40,770 nucleotides of DNA from Paulinella micropora (lineage: Eukaryota > Cercozoa > Imbricatea > Euglyphida). Position numbers and translations under genes: made by a program. The stretch covers positions 731,700-772,469 of the forward strand of contig BJOX01000149.1 of assembly GCA_009731375.1 (NCBI GenBank), read 5' to 3'. Under the pieces are notes generated by a model. It searched no databases and was not told the origin of the DNA. It worked only from the letters and a program-made list of their open reading frames with translations. Of this stretch, positions 8,931 through 17,844 are shown piece after piece. Numbering within the stretch: position 1 is the first letter of the stretch; each line of letters opens with the position of its first letter.

Positions 8931-10163
8931 TTCTGTATTTGATGCTGATGGTAGCGGTTCAACGGATTTTGACGGGCTAGGCGATACAGATTGAGATAAT
9001 ATGGGTTCAACGGATTTTGACGGGCTAGGCGATACAGATTGAGATAATATGGGTTCAACGGATTTAAGAATTTCTGGCGACGGAGTAGGCGATATGGAAG
9101 CAAATGTAGTTTCTGCAATTCTTTCTGCTATTGGTTTTACTGAGGAATAAAGATTTTCTATATTATTCGCAATATTGCTAACTTCAACCTCTATTGGCTC
9201 TTCAACTGATACCTGTTCTAATTCATTTGTAGTTTCTATGTTAGATACTCTTGCTAATTCTGCTTCGTTTAGAAACCCCGTTTTATAATTAGAACCAACT
9301 TTAGAAACATATGTAGTCCAGTCCAAGAAAAAGTCTTTGTAATCATCCTCTGCTTTGTATTTGTCAATATTCTTTTTTATCACGAAATCACCATTCTCGT
9401 CAAAATATCCTACATCTGCCAAGTATTTGTCATATTTTTCCATCACCGCATCAACCCATGATTTTACTTTTTTCACTTTTTCTGGCAAATCAATGGTAGA
9501 ACCATACACCATTAACAAAGGAGACGATACAAATTTCTTCCCTTGAAAAAATGCCAAGGCAGACCCACCGACTAAAAATTTGAGTTTCCCGTGCAATTCA
9601 CTCCATACTCGCTCCATGTGTCTTCTACTCGCCACTCCTGCTAACCTTCTCGTTGTTGTGCCTCCAAACAAGGATGGAAATTTTACGACCAGATATTTAA
9701 GAACATCTGTGCTCGTCTTCCATTCTCGCATCATGAGTGCGATTTCCTCCGCGATCTGCCTTCGCTTACTTAATGGATACTTAATAGGAGCATAGATTTT
9801 AGACAACTCATATACCGCCTTTGCCAGTGCTTTACCACCGACTGCATTCACACTCAACAAAGCGGATCCCATGTTGTGGAAATTCATGTTAGCACCTACA
9901 TTTTTTACATAATCTCTATCGGAAAAATGTTGAACCATATCGTCAGGCGACATGTGCATGAGGTCGTGTCGTATCGCTTCATAATCAATCTTATTTATGG
10001 GGAGATGATAAGATGCTGTTCCGATTTTGCCCTTGTAGTCTAATCTAAATCTGTTCCGCAAGTCCGTTCCGGGGCCGTTGAAGTTGTAGTGAGGGACATG
10101 CCACTCTTCTCCTTCGTATACTTCCGCCAAAGAGGGATTGTCTTTTTTTTTCTGTTTGGCCAT
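8177..10163 (-). CDS. Large virion protein with phospholipase A2-like domain (copy 2, C-terminus missing)
   Basis: The start is the ATG complementary to 10161-10163 (MAKQKKKDNPSLAEV); the gene runs into the N gap at 8176, losing the end of the Pro-rich tract and the C-terminus. The calcium-loop-like segment is YNFNGPGT and the catalytic-type motif is RHDLMH, so the Tyr of HDxxY is His here, unlike copy 1. The linker contains a tandem Ser/Pro repeat (SVEPILSQSVSPSPSK twice) and a run of about ten Asn. The middle domain differs from copy 1 by only a handful of bases over ~600, while the N-terminal ~330 residues are clearly diverged. Because the flanking plus-strand gene is also identical to that beside copy 1, this is more likely a second variant of the same locus than a tandem paralogue. 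Confidence 0.75.
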
Positions 10164-10185
10164 TTTATATTTCCTGTTATATAAT
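10164..10185. promoter_or_regulatory. Divergent AT-rich promoter spacer (copy 2)
   Basis: Twenty-two bases containing TTATATAAT separate the divergent starts at 10163 and 10186, equivalent to 7327-7349 but with different sequence except for the TATA-like core. Confidence 0.4.
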
Positions 10186-10395
10186 ATGGATAAAGAAAAA
10201 AGTAAAGACGAACAACAACTTGAAGAATTGGAAAAACTCGGCAAAGAGATAGACAACATCCGCATTAATCAAAACTTGGTAAATAAGTATCCTGCTGTAT
10301 TTAGACAGCCAAAGAATATCTTATATCGCCTGCCACTGACGGATAAGCAACGGGAGACGATTTACAACAATATAGTAAAAGAAAAGGCTGGTTAA
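10186..10395 (+). CDS. Small charged coiled-coil protein (copy 2)
   Basis: A 69-residue protein starting MDKEKSKDEQQLEEL. It equals the protein at 7350-7565 from the third or fourth codon to the end, with a slightly different start. Function unknown. It is the last complete gene of the AT-rich element before the junction with the GC-rich block. Confidence 0.7.
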   Translation: MDKEKSKDEQQLEELEKLGKEIDNIRINQNLVNKYPAVFRQPKNILYRLPLTDKQRETIYNNIVKEKAG

Positions 10396-10398
10396 TAT

Positions 10399-10467
10399 AT
10401 GTTATCAATATTATTGTTTGTATTACCATTTGTGCTAAGTCGCACGGCTTGCGATTTCTACATTTTA
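10399..10467 (+). pseudogene. Truncated hydrophobic N-terminus ending at the AT/GC junction
   Basis: The frame opens as at 7569 (MLSILLFVLPFVLS...) and is cut after ...CDFYIL at the junction; read into the GC-rich DNA it stops after five more codons. This shows the AT-rich element is broken inside a gene rather than at a natural end. Confidence 0.5.
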
Positions 10468-10468
10468 G
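10467..10468. other. Gap-free junction between AT-rich element and GC-rich block
   Basis: Composition changes abruptly from AT-rich to strongly GC-rich within one contig. Reading frames are interrupted on both sides: the plus-strand hydrophobic gene from the left and a minus-strand gene from the right. No inverted repeat or obvious target duplication is visible at the join. Confidence 0.7.
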
Positions 10469-11574
10469 GTGCAGCACGTACTTAGATTCACCGTCAAAGA
10501 GCAGTTGGCGGTCGAAATCCACGCCGTAGCAATGCGCGTCAAAAGAGACCAGCGCCAGCCCCGAGCGCCACGGCGACAGCAGCCAGTCAGTGCCCCTGTG
10601 CTGCTCGCGACACCGGCTCACGACGGCCGGCGGCTGCGGGAGCGAGTCAAGAAACTCCAAGAATACCGGCCACGAACTAATACGCCTGGGAAACCGGTGC
10701 ATGAGCCTACCGAAGCGGCGAGGCGCGTGGCAGACATTAAAGAGCGCAAAGGCCGTGCAGCCGTAATCCTGGTCGTGTCGGTACCTCTGCTTGATCTCGG
10801 TGGCAAAGGTGCTGGCGGCCACGAGGCCGCGGCACACACGGAATGGGCGCTGCCCCGGGTGCTCGGGGCGGTGGATGGACACGCAGAGGGTAGGGCGGCC
10901 CGCCGGCTCCCGAGGGACTAGGCAGCAAGAGAAGGTGCGTTGGAAGAGGCTGACCAGGGCCACGGGGGCGCCGTCCCCGCGCTCCGCCACCGTCGCGCGG
11001 GGATGCAGCCGGGCCGGCGGGGTTGCCCCCCCGACGACGGGCGCCGCGAGGGCCGCCAGCGCTACCACCGCCACTCGGCGGAGCGTGTCGTGGTGCCGCA
11101 ACGCGATCGGCGGAAAGTCCACGTACCTGCGGGGGCTGGCGATCCTGCCTCGGTACAAGTCGTTCCCCGTGTCCAGCACTTCGCCGGTCGGGAGGACGGC
11201 CACCGCCCCCTGCAAAAGCCAGGCCTCCGCTTGCTCGGGCAAGCTGCGTCCTCCCCGGGCGGACGACGAGAGCAGAGCCACCAGCTCTGCGACAGGCGCG
11301 GGAGGAGGCTCCGCTGCCTGGTGCTGTTGGGTCGGGCGGGGTGACCCCGTGGCTGGTTCCTCGGTCGGGAGCTCCTCGATCGGGGGTCTGGCCGGGGGGG
11401 GCACAGTGTCGGGGTTAGTGCCTCCGGCTCCGCGGCCTGGTGCTTCGGTGGGGTTGTAGGCGCCGGGGGCTCTGGCTCCGCGGCCTTGTGCTTCTTGAAC
11501 GGGCGCTCCACGGCGGTGGGCGTGGTTGGCCCTTCGGTCGGGCGCTCGGGCCACGGGGCGGCAGTCGTAAGCAT
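10468..11574 (-). pseudogene. Unrecognised GC-block protein, truncated at junction and frameshifted
   Basis: Minus-strand coding sequence with a likely start complementary to 11572-11574 (MLTTAAPWPERPTEG). The first ~55 codons contain repeated KHKAAEPE/KHQAAEPE units. Around 11394-11401, a run of eight G, the frame changes; the same type of unit (QHQAAEPPP) reappears in the new frame, which supports one gene with an indel. The C-terminal ~200 residues look like a folded domain (for example RTFSCCLVPREPAGRP and FLEFLDSLPQPP). Coding sense ends at 10468, where a further frame in AT-rich DNA would follow, so the natural C-terminus is lost. No family recognised. A homopolymer sequencing error is an alternative explanation for the shift, but not for the truncation. 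Confidence 0.6.
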
Positions 11575-11797
11575 CCTCGCTGGCTGGGTGAGTAGCGTGG
11601 CTGTCTTTGTGTGAGGCGGGGGCTGGCCTGTCCTACGCCGGTGCGGGCCCTGGCCGCGCGCGCGGGGGGCGCAGGCGGGGGGGGGGGGGGGGGGGCCCNN
11701 NNNNNNNNGCGTGCCCCCCCCCACTGGGCGCGCGCCCCGATGAGGAACGCGCCCCCACACGCTGGGCGTGCGCCGCGGGCGGCTCCCCCCGGCCGCG

Positions 11798-12568
11798 ATG
11801 ACCCGCCGGGCCCGCGCGCGCCGGCGCACGCGCGGTGGGAGGGGGGTGCGCGCTCCCCCTTGCCCGGCGCGCGCCCTCGTCGCTGGCCTGGACGGCGTCC
11901 CGCTGATCCTGTGCTTCTTCAGCAAGAGCAAGGCCTACCCGCCCGAATCGGAGCTCGGGCGCCTCCTGCAGCCGCTCGGACCGCGCGGCCTCAGCAACTT
12001 CGCCGTCCTTCAGTCAGGCCACGTGCTTTTCGGCCCCGACCCGGCCGCCCCGCTGGCGTTCCGCTCCGTCGAGCATGCGTTCCAGGCCGCCAAGTACCTG
12101 TTCTGCCAAGACTCGGCCACCTTTGCCGCGTTCGCGCGGCCCCCCTGGTCCGAACTCTCCGGTGCGCAGATCAAGTCCCTGGGCGGCCGTAAGGCCTTCA
12201 AGCAACGCGGCCTCCGCCTGGACGGCGCCCGTTGGGAGCAGGCCTGCGTCGGCGTCATGTTGATGCTCTTGGCTGCGCGCTGGGCAGAGGATGCCTGGTT
12301 TGCGCACGTGCTGCGTACCTGCTACGAGAGGGGCTACGCGTGCCTGCACTATGAACGGGCCGGACGGAAGTCCTTTTGGGGGGGTTGTGTCGACGGCACC
12401 GGGTCGTGCGTGGGGCAGAACGTCCTAGGCCGGCTGCTGCTGTGGCTGGCGCAGCACGGGCCGGAGCACGTGCGGAAGCACCGGCGGCAGTGGGACCACG
12501 CAGGCCTGGCTGTGTTTGAACAGGCGGCGCTCTGGCAGAAAAGGTTCTTCGCTGACTGCCCCAAGTAG
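11798..12568 (+). CDS. NADAR (YbiA-like) domain protein
   Basis: A protein of ~256 residues; the first ~30 are Arg-rich and low in complexity, and other starts slightly upstream or downstream are possible. The NADAR domain spans ~50-230, with LSNF near its start, SVEHAFQAAKY, KSLGGRKAFKQR and a late FWGGCVDGTGSCVGQNVLG segment matching the family's conserved blocks. NADAR proteins cleave or remove ADP-ribose-type N-glycosides, and some reverse ADP-ribosylation; they occur in bacteria, phages, giant viruses and eukaryotes. In a viral setting it could remove host ADP-ribose marks or process NAD metabolites, which is inference. The frame is intact, unlike most neighbours. A short homopolymer G tract and gap lie upstream; an ATTAAA signal lies 49 bases downstream. 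Confidence 0.85.
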   Translation: MTRRARARRRTRGGRGVRAPPCPARALVAGLDGVPLILCFFSKSKAYPPESELGRLLQPLGPRGLSNFAVLQSGHVLFGPDPAAPLAFRSVEHAFQAAKYLFCQDSATFAAFARPPWSELSGAQIKSLGGRKAFKQRGLRLDGARWEQACVGVMLMLLAARWAEDAWFAHVLRTCYERGYACLHYERAGRKSFWGGCVDGTGSCVGQNVLGRLLLWLAQHGPEHVRKHRRQWDHAGLAVFEQAALWQKRFFADCPK

Positions 12569-12616
12569 TTTGGGCCTAGCATTTTGTTTGGCTCCCTGGT
12601 GTACTCTGACTTATTC

Positions 12617-12622
12617 ATTAAA
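12617..12622 (+). terminator. Possible poly(A) signal ATTAAA after the NADAR gene
   Basis: ATTAAA lies 49 bases past the NADAR stop. A degenerate ~35-bp direct repeat (TACTCTGAC... AAAAG.ACTG) covers about 12600-12640 and 12665-12700. Analogous signals follow other GC-block genes at 18115, 22405, 28616 and, on the minus strand, 30403. Confidence 0.4.
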
Positions 12623-12744
12623 ACCAAAAGTACTGCCGTAATTTTCTTGGGCTTGCTCGTTCGTATACTCTCTGACTCAGTAAAAGCAAAAGGTACTGAC
12701 AGGCCTGCCTGCCCGGGCCAGCGCCTGCTTCTTGCCCAGACCGG

Positions 12745-12749
<5 letters not shown>

Positions 12750-12783
<34 letters not shown>
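12750..12783. repeat. Poly-C tract (34 bases) at contig end
   Basis: A mononucleotide run directly before the N gap at 12784-12793. Frames of pure proline or glycine across it are not genes. Confidence 0.9.
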
Positions 12784-12793
12784 NNNNNNNNNN

Positions 12794-13800
12794 GCTCTCG
12801 AGGCCGGTCTGCCACCCGGTCGGCCGGTGGGAACTGGTCGGGGTGGCAGGTGGCACAGTCGGCCGATGGGAACAGGCCGTTGGTGGCGGGTGGCGCCGCC
12901 ACGCCTGGTCGCCAGTCAGTAGTCCGGTGGCGGGTGGCACCGTCGGCCGGCGGAAACAGGTCTGGGTGGCGGGTGGCGGGTGGCGCCAGTAGCACAGTTC
13001 TGACCGCTAGGGGGGGCTGCACAATGTTCTGCCGCGGGAGGGGAGAAGGGAGAGGGGAGAGGGGAGAGGGGAAGGGAGGGGAGGGTGTGAGGCGCGCCGC
13101 GCGAGCGCGCACTCTGGTGGCACCTGCCACCGGCACGGCCTGCACCCGGTGGCCGCACCGGTGGCTGGCGCCGCCGGTAATCTACGGTGCCACCGGCCAC
13201 CACCTAATGCACAATGTTTTTTCCCTCCCCCCCCCTCCCCTCCCCTCCCCTCTCTCTTCTCCCTTCTCCCCTCCCGCGGTCGAACATTGTGCGGGCCCGG
13301 CCGCTGCTACCGGCCAGGGTCTCCACACGGGTGCCACCCGCCACCAGAGACCAGTTTCCGTCGGCGGCCGGTGCCACCCGCCACCAGCGGCGGCCTGACA
13401 CTCCCCCCTTGCAGTCCGCCACTCGCGGCCGCTGGAGTCCCGTCGGCCGGCGCCACCTGCCACCGGCGGACGGCGACCTGCCACCTGCCACCTGCCACCG
13501 GCGGACGGCGACCGCCACCTGCCACCCGCGACCGGCGACCTGCCACAGGCGGACGGCGACCGGCGATCCCCACCCCCAGGCGGACGGCGACCTGCCACTT
13601 GCCACCCGCGACCGACCTGCCACCGGCGGACGGCGACCTGCCACCGGCGGACGGCGACCGGCGACCGGCGACCTGTCACCTGCCACCGGCGGGCGGCGAC
13701 CTGCCACCCGCCACCGGCGACCGCTACCCACCGGCGGAAGGTCCCATCTGCCACCGGTGGACGCTGTCCCTGCCACCGGCGGCAGGCCTGGGGCTGGCCG
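12794..13800. repeat. Imperfect giant palindrome with GGTGGC / GCCACC repeat arms
   Basis: No convincing gene. The left part (12794-13000) is built of units in GGTGGC orientation, the right part (13300-13780) of units in GCCACC orientation. Outer arms pair well: 12927-12977 (containing GGCGGAAACAGGTCT) is the reverse complement, with a few mismatches, of 13333-13385. Inner arms also pair: GCACAATGTT at 13019-13028 with its complement at 13283-13292, each followed inward by a purine- or pyrimidine-only tract (13034-13085 GGGGAGA-type; 13220-13275 CCCCTCT-type). A third GCACAATGTT is at 13209-13218. The centre is near 13,150. From 13459 to 13770 the arm continues as tandem variants of a ~21-base unit (CCACCGGCGGACGGCGACCTG is split here as CCACCGGCGGACGG + CGACCTG). 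Such a structure could be a replication origin, a genome-end remnant or simple repeat expansion. Confidence 0.7.
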
Positions 13801-13879
13801 GCAGGTGGTACCTGCCGCCAGGAGGCGGCAGCTCCGAGGCAGCGTCAGCTCCGAGGCAGCATCAGCCTGGTGGCACTGT

Positions 13880-14244
13880 GTAGTACTGTTCGACTGAACA
13901 ACGAGACTGAGACGCACCGGCACGAGGCGTATTCTTTCCCCCCTGGCAGGCAAAGACAAGAGTTCGTTTTAGCTTAGGCTCAGTAACAAAACCTACCGAA
14001 GAAAGCAAACTACTGATAGGCACCGCGGTAGTCACCACCTGCCGCCAGCGGCCCAAGAAAGAAGCCCGGCGGTCGGGGGGTGCCCCGGGCCCCCCCGGTC
14101 AGGATGTGCCCCGGCCGGGCGCTGTGGGCACACGCGCACCGGCACACCGTCCAGCAGCAGCCCTGTGTTGCACTCTGGGCGCACCCGGCCCGCCGCTAGC
14201 CGGGCGGAGTAAGTAACGCCAGCTACCCAATTGCGTCTGCTGTG
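13880..14244. other. Spacer, nothing recognised
   Basis: Between the repeat region and the stop of the minus-strand glycoprotein gene. No coding frame with convincing composition and no hairpin or AATAAA on the minus strand was seen. Confidence 0.5.
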
Positions 14245-14904
14245 CTAGGCGGGCGGCGGCTGTGCGGACGAGAAGTCGGCCGCCTTGAACTCAACAAGCT
14301 CTGCCTCGAGGACGCCGTTTCCAACCAAGCCCTTCCCCCCGCGCTCGGGGAAATACAAGCGCAGGCACGCACCGCACGAGATGCAGACTAGGCAGGGCAA
14401 GAGCAAGGTTGCGATGATGAAGCCAGCGGGCCTAGCACTTGCCCTAGCGTACTCGCAGCCAAACAGTCCGCTGTAGTGGATCCTGCACGGCAGCAGCAGG
14501 TTCTGGCACTGCAGGTAGAGGTACAGGCGATGGCCGTCCAGTGTACGCCGCGTCCGGAAATCAACGCAAGACACCGCGTACCAACTGCTATTGCCGCTGT
14601 CGTCAGCAGCTAACGGGTCGGGCCCGGTAGAGAGAGAAGGATAGTAGAGCTTGCTTTCAGGGTCAGGGTCGGGCGTGGCCTTGACGATAAAAGCCGACGG
14701 GTCACTCAGCAAGTAGTCATCAGCGCGCAACTGCAGTGTGTTGACGTAGACGCGGGCCCCGGCTGGACACTCGGCAGAGAGCACGCCCGCCCCGGACCAG
14801 GCTTCCCCCGCTATCTCTAGGGTTTGGTCGCAACTCTCGCAGACGCAGCCGTTGTCCGCCCGGGCCCCGGCCAGGCACCAGCCACTGATGATTGCCAAGA
14901 ACAT
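14245..14904 (-). CDS. Type I membrane glycoprotein, Cys-rich ectodomain
   Basis: A 219-residue intact protein starting at the ATG complementary to 14902-14904. Residues 1-16 form a signal peptide (MFLAIISGWCLAGARA), with the ectodomain beginning DNGCVCESC. The ectodomain has at least six further Cys and an NSS glycosylation sequon; a membrane segment lies at ~165-190 (GFIIATLLLPCLVCISCGAC), and a short cytoplasmic tail ends in SSAQPPPA. The start is chosen because upstream sequence runs into homopolymers and because it gives a clean signal peptide. No family recognised. In the proposed viral context it is a candidate envelope or membrane protein; a host-derived small receptor-like protein is the alternative. 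Confidence 0.7.
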   Translation of the reverse strand: MFLAIISGWCLAGARADNGCVCESCDQTLEIAGEAWSGAGVLSAECPAGARVYVNTLQLRADDYLLSDPSAFIVKATPDPDPESKLYYPSLSTGPDPLAADDSGNSSWYAVSCVDFRTRRTLDGHRLYLYLQCQNLLLPCRIHYSGLFGCEYARASARPAGFIIATLLLPCLVCISCGACLRLYFPERGGKGLVGNGVLEAELVEFKAADFSSAQPPPA

Positions 14905-15021
14905 TAGAAAGAGAGGAAGCAGTGTTCCGCTAGGAGGGAAGCCAGTGATCTTGGGGTGGCAACGGCAAGGGGGTGCGGGGGGGCCAGCTCCCCCCCCCCC
15001 CCCCCCAGCGCCCGGCACGCT

Positions 15022-15055
<34 letters not shown>

Positions 15056-15314
15056 NNNNNNNNNNNNNNNNNNNNNNNNNNNNNNNNNNNNNNNNNNNNN
15101 NNNNNNNNNNNNNNNNNNNNNNNNNNNNNNNNNNNNNNNNNNNNNNNNNNNNNNNNNNNNNNNNNNNNNNNNNNNNNNNNNNNNNNNNNNNNNNNNNNNN
15201 NNNNNNNNNNNNNNNNNNNNNNNNNNNNNNNNNNNNNNNNNNNNNNNNNNNNNNNNNNNNNNNNNNNNNNNNNNNNNNNNNNNNNNNNNNNNNNNNNNNN
15301 GGGGGGGGGGGGGA

Positions 15315-15345
<31 letters not shown>

Positions 15346-15695
15346 TGGGTCCCCCCCCCCCCCTCCCACCCTCACCTGACGGACGGGGAGGGGGGAGAGA
15401 GAGGAGGCGGGGCTTTTTCTCGCTCCCCGGGGGAGGCGCTGGCTGTTGCTAGCAAAGCATGGCACAGCAACCCCCCCTCTGGCCATCCATCTCCCCGATG
15501 ATGGCTGGCAGTCCCTTTCTTCCTGGCCAAGGCCAGGTAGCCAGTGGGAGCGCTGCGGGCACCAAGCACTGCAGGCACTGCAGGCACCTTGCTTGGCTGG
15601 CACAGACTGACTACAAAGAGCTTCGTTTTGCTGCTGATGGCACTGCGAAGCTGGTACAGGCGCAGGCGGTCCCCCAGGATTGGTTAGTACAATAG
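14905..15695. other. Homopolymer-flanked assembly gap and spacer
   Basis: Contains a 34-G tract (15022-15055), an N gap (15056-15300), further G and C tracts to ~15362, and then a spacer with a short tandem GCAGGCACT-type repeat near 15570-15590. A 78-codon open frame at 15459-15695 looks partly coding but has no support; it may be leader sequence of the next gene. Confidence 0.6.
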
Positions 15696-16699
15696 ATGGG
15701 CTCTACTACATTCCCCCGCGGCCTGGCGTACTATGATAACTGGAGCGGAAAGAAGTTGGCGATGAGCCCGCGGGAACTCGCGGGGGAGAGGCCTTGGTCG
15801 GCCGTGGGGACGGGTTTTAGGGCGTACCAACTCGACGGCAAAGACTACACCTGGCCGTGCCGGTCATTGGCGTCGTGTCAGTTGGCGCCGGGGTCCCTCT
15901 GTGGCTCCTAGTAAAGGAGCCCAGCAGGGATCAAGCGGTGCTAGGCTTCGGGTCGTTCGTCAAGCGGTTTCTGGACGCGCTCAGCCTCGCGCGCAACATC
16001 TACAGCGGCTTTTCTATCAAGGACGTGATACGGTGTGAGAAGCAGGAGGGGACGGCGCCGCCTGCCTGGGAACTAATCTACGCCGACTCGGCCCAGTGCC
16101 TGCACCTCGCACCGGGAGGGCAGGATGCCAGGGCGCACCTGGACGAATGGCAGAATGACCCGCATCTCGTTCCCAGCAAGGTGGAGGACGAGCTCCTCTG
16201 GCTCTGCAACGCGCTAGTGGTCGTGGCCAGCCTGCTGAATGAGCCCGGCCAGGCTGAGCGCCTGGCGGAAGCTAGAGTGGAAGTCCTAGAGGGTGCTACC
16301 GGCTGGAGTAACCACCAAGCGGTGCTACACGCTTACGGCGCCTGGTGGCAGGCGGAGGTAGCCCCAACAGGGGACACAAAAAGCGGATACTTTAAAAGGG
16401 TGTTAGACGCGGCGATTAAGTACACGACGCACGGTGTCAAATCGAGACTACTGCTCGGAGATACATACTTCCAACTACTCTTACCATTTCCTGCAGATTT
16501 TCCGCTGGAATTGTGCACGCGTGATGAATTCCGCCTTGGGGAAATGCAGGACCTGCACTTAAAGGGCGCTGGATACCTTGGCTGCTGCTTACGCTGGGGT
16601 CGGTTGCTGCTGCAGCCCGAAGGGGTAAACGCGCAGCCACGGCGGCAACGGCGGCGGCAACAACGGCGGTGGCTATGGCAACAGCAGCAACAGCAGTAG
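15696..16699 (+). pseudogene. Unrecognised globular protein, probably one gene with a frameshift near 15,855
   Basis: A clear ATG at 15696 opens MGSTTFPRGLAYYDNWSG..., which reads well for ~53 codons and then becomes nonsense-like before a stop at ~15911. In another frame coding-like sequence begins at ~15857 (VPVIGVVSVGAGVPLWLLV) and continues ~250 residues with well-mixed helices (FVKRFLDALSLARNIYSG, LLWLCNALVVVASLLNEPG). I infer a single gene with an indel around 15850-15860. The 3' end becomes Arg/Gln repeats (CAG-type trinucleotides), where a better frame switches to the next feature, so the two may originally be one gene. No family recognised. Confidence 0.5.
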
Positions 16700-17844
16700 C
16701 AGCAGCAGCGGAAGCTACGGCGGTGCTGGCGGTGCTGGCGCCGCGTTCAGCAGCAGCAGCAGTGCTGCGAGATCACAGCCCCCCACAATCGCACGGCCCG
16801 CCGCCTCCCCTGTGGCAATCCCTGCGACCTCGGTTGGCGCGTTAATGCCCCCTAGGCCAGGAGGAAATGGCAGTTACGCGGCCCCGTTGCCTGGCCCCAA
16901 AAAGCGTCCTTCCGGCTGCGTGCAAGGGGGCGAACCTCGCAGGAGAAAACAGGACAACACAGAAAAGCAAAAGGGCACACTTCGCAATGCAAAGCACATA
17001 GAGACAGACAAGGTGCGTAGGGTCAAGCTCTCGGAACCATATCCGATAATGCAGGCCTACCTAATCAAGCATGGCTCCACTCGAGAAAGAGATGACATAG
17101 ACAAATCCATGAAATCGAAAGGGAAAGAAGCTAAGATCGCGAGCAAGGAGGTGCTCCTACGCACAATGATTAGGTACGTAGTACGGACAACAGGAAAGGA
17201 CGGCGACGACACAGAAGCGGCCGAAGAGGAGTTGGCCGCGCTTACAAGTGAGATAGAGCAGGAAATTATCCAGTCGGGCAGAGGTGATGACAAACACTTC
17301 AAGGATCGGACCAAGTTCAATCTTACGGCGGGAAAGTTGGGCAATCATGCTGCTGCCCCCCCAAATACGGCGGGACCGCTGCTGCCCCCCCAAAACTCCC
17401 GATGTCTTGAAGGCAATCGTGCGTAAGTATGGCGCCCTGGTCCAGCAGGCAGAACAGGGGGGGGCCGCGCCGGCCAGCGGCCCCGGCTTGACGGCGGCAG
17501 CAGCGGTCCCCGCGCCCCCGCCTCCCGATCCCCAGAGCGCCGCTCCGTTGCCTGCACTCACTTCACCACCGCCACCCGACAGTGACTTCTCCGACCCCGA
17601 CCCCGCGCTTGCGCCGATCCTGAGTCCCACCCTAGGCGACACCTTGGCGGCTGTCACGGACCCCGTGGCCTTGGGCGGATCGTCGTCGGCCCACGATATG
17701 CCAGACGACAACCTTCTTTCCGACGATCTTCTTTCCTCGATGGGCAATAGCGACGAAGGCCCAGAAACGAGGAAGAAGACCCATTTTGACGTCTCTAGTA
17801 GCCTCCCGTTAATTTGTGTCCACCCTGTCCCAAGGCAGGGGTGA
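16629..17844 (+). pseudogene. Gly/Ser-rich, basic and acidic-tailed protein with frameshift at a C7 run
   Basis: From 16629 one frame encodes a Gly/Asn/Ser low-complexity segment, then a basic segment (PGPKKRPSGC...PRRRKQDN), then a charged helical domain with KAKE-type residues up to ~17344 (KFNLTAGKLGNH). Around 17356-17391 two C7 runs within a repeated GCTGCTGCCCCCCCAAA occur; after them coding sense moves to another frame (TPDVLKAIVRKYGALV...), followed by a Pro/Ala linker and an acidic-hydrophobic tail (DMPDDNLLSDDLLSSMGN) ending at 17844. The combination of basic DNA-binding-like part and acidic tail suggests a transcription regulator, by analogy with viral transactivators; this is inference. 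A homopolymer error is possible. Confidence 0.45.

Noticed and set aside
4567-10163. Two phospholipase-like genes as tandem paralogues in one virus
   Set aside because: The flanking small gene and spacer are duplicated too, and a gap separates the copies; two variants of one locus placed end to end explains this better.
7635-10265. A single 876-codon minus-strand frame covering copy 2, both gaps and the GC contig
   Set aside because: It runs through two N gaps and a redundant contig, and its N-terminal extension is antisense to the small plus-strand gene; the real start is at 10163.
10301-10467. Extension of the GC-block minus-strand gene into the AT-rich element
   Set aside because: The ~55 codons past the junction are antisense to intact element genes and have no coding character.
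10468-10473. GGTGCA at the junction as a terminus of the 135-bp element family
   Set aside because: Only six bases match; the adjoining sequence is coding in the GC-rich gene and shows none of the element's central segment.
13019-13960. Long open frames on both strands in the palindromic repeat region
   Set aside because: They are translations of GCCACC/GGTGGC repeats, open in several frames at once, with no folded-domain character.
14852-15501. Poly-Gly/poly-Pro proteins spanning the N gap
   Set aside because: Produced by homopolymer G/C tracts and N bases.
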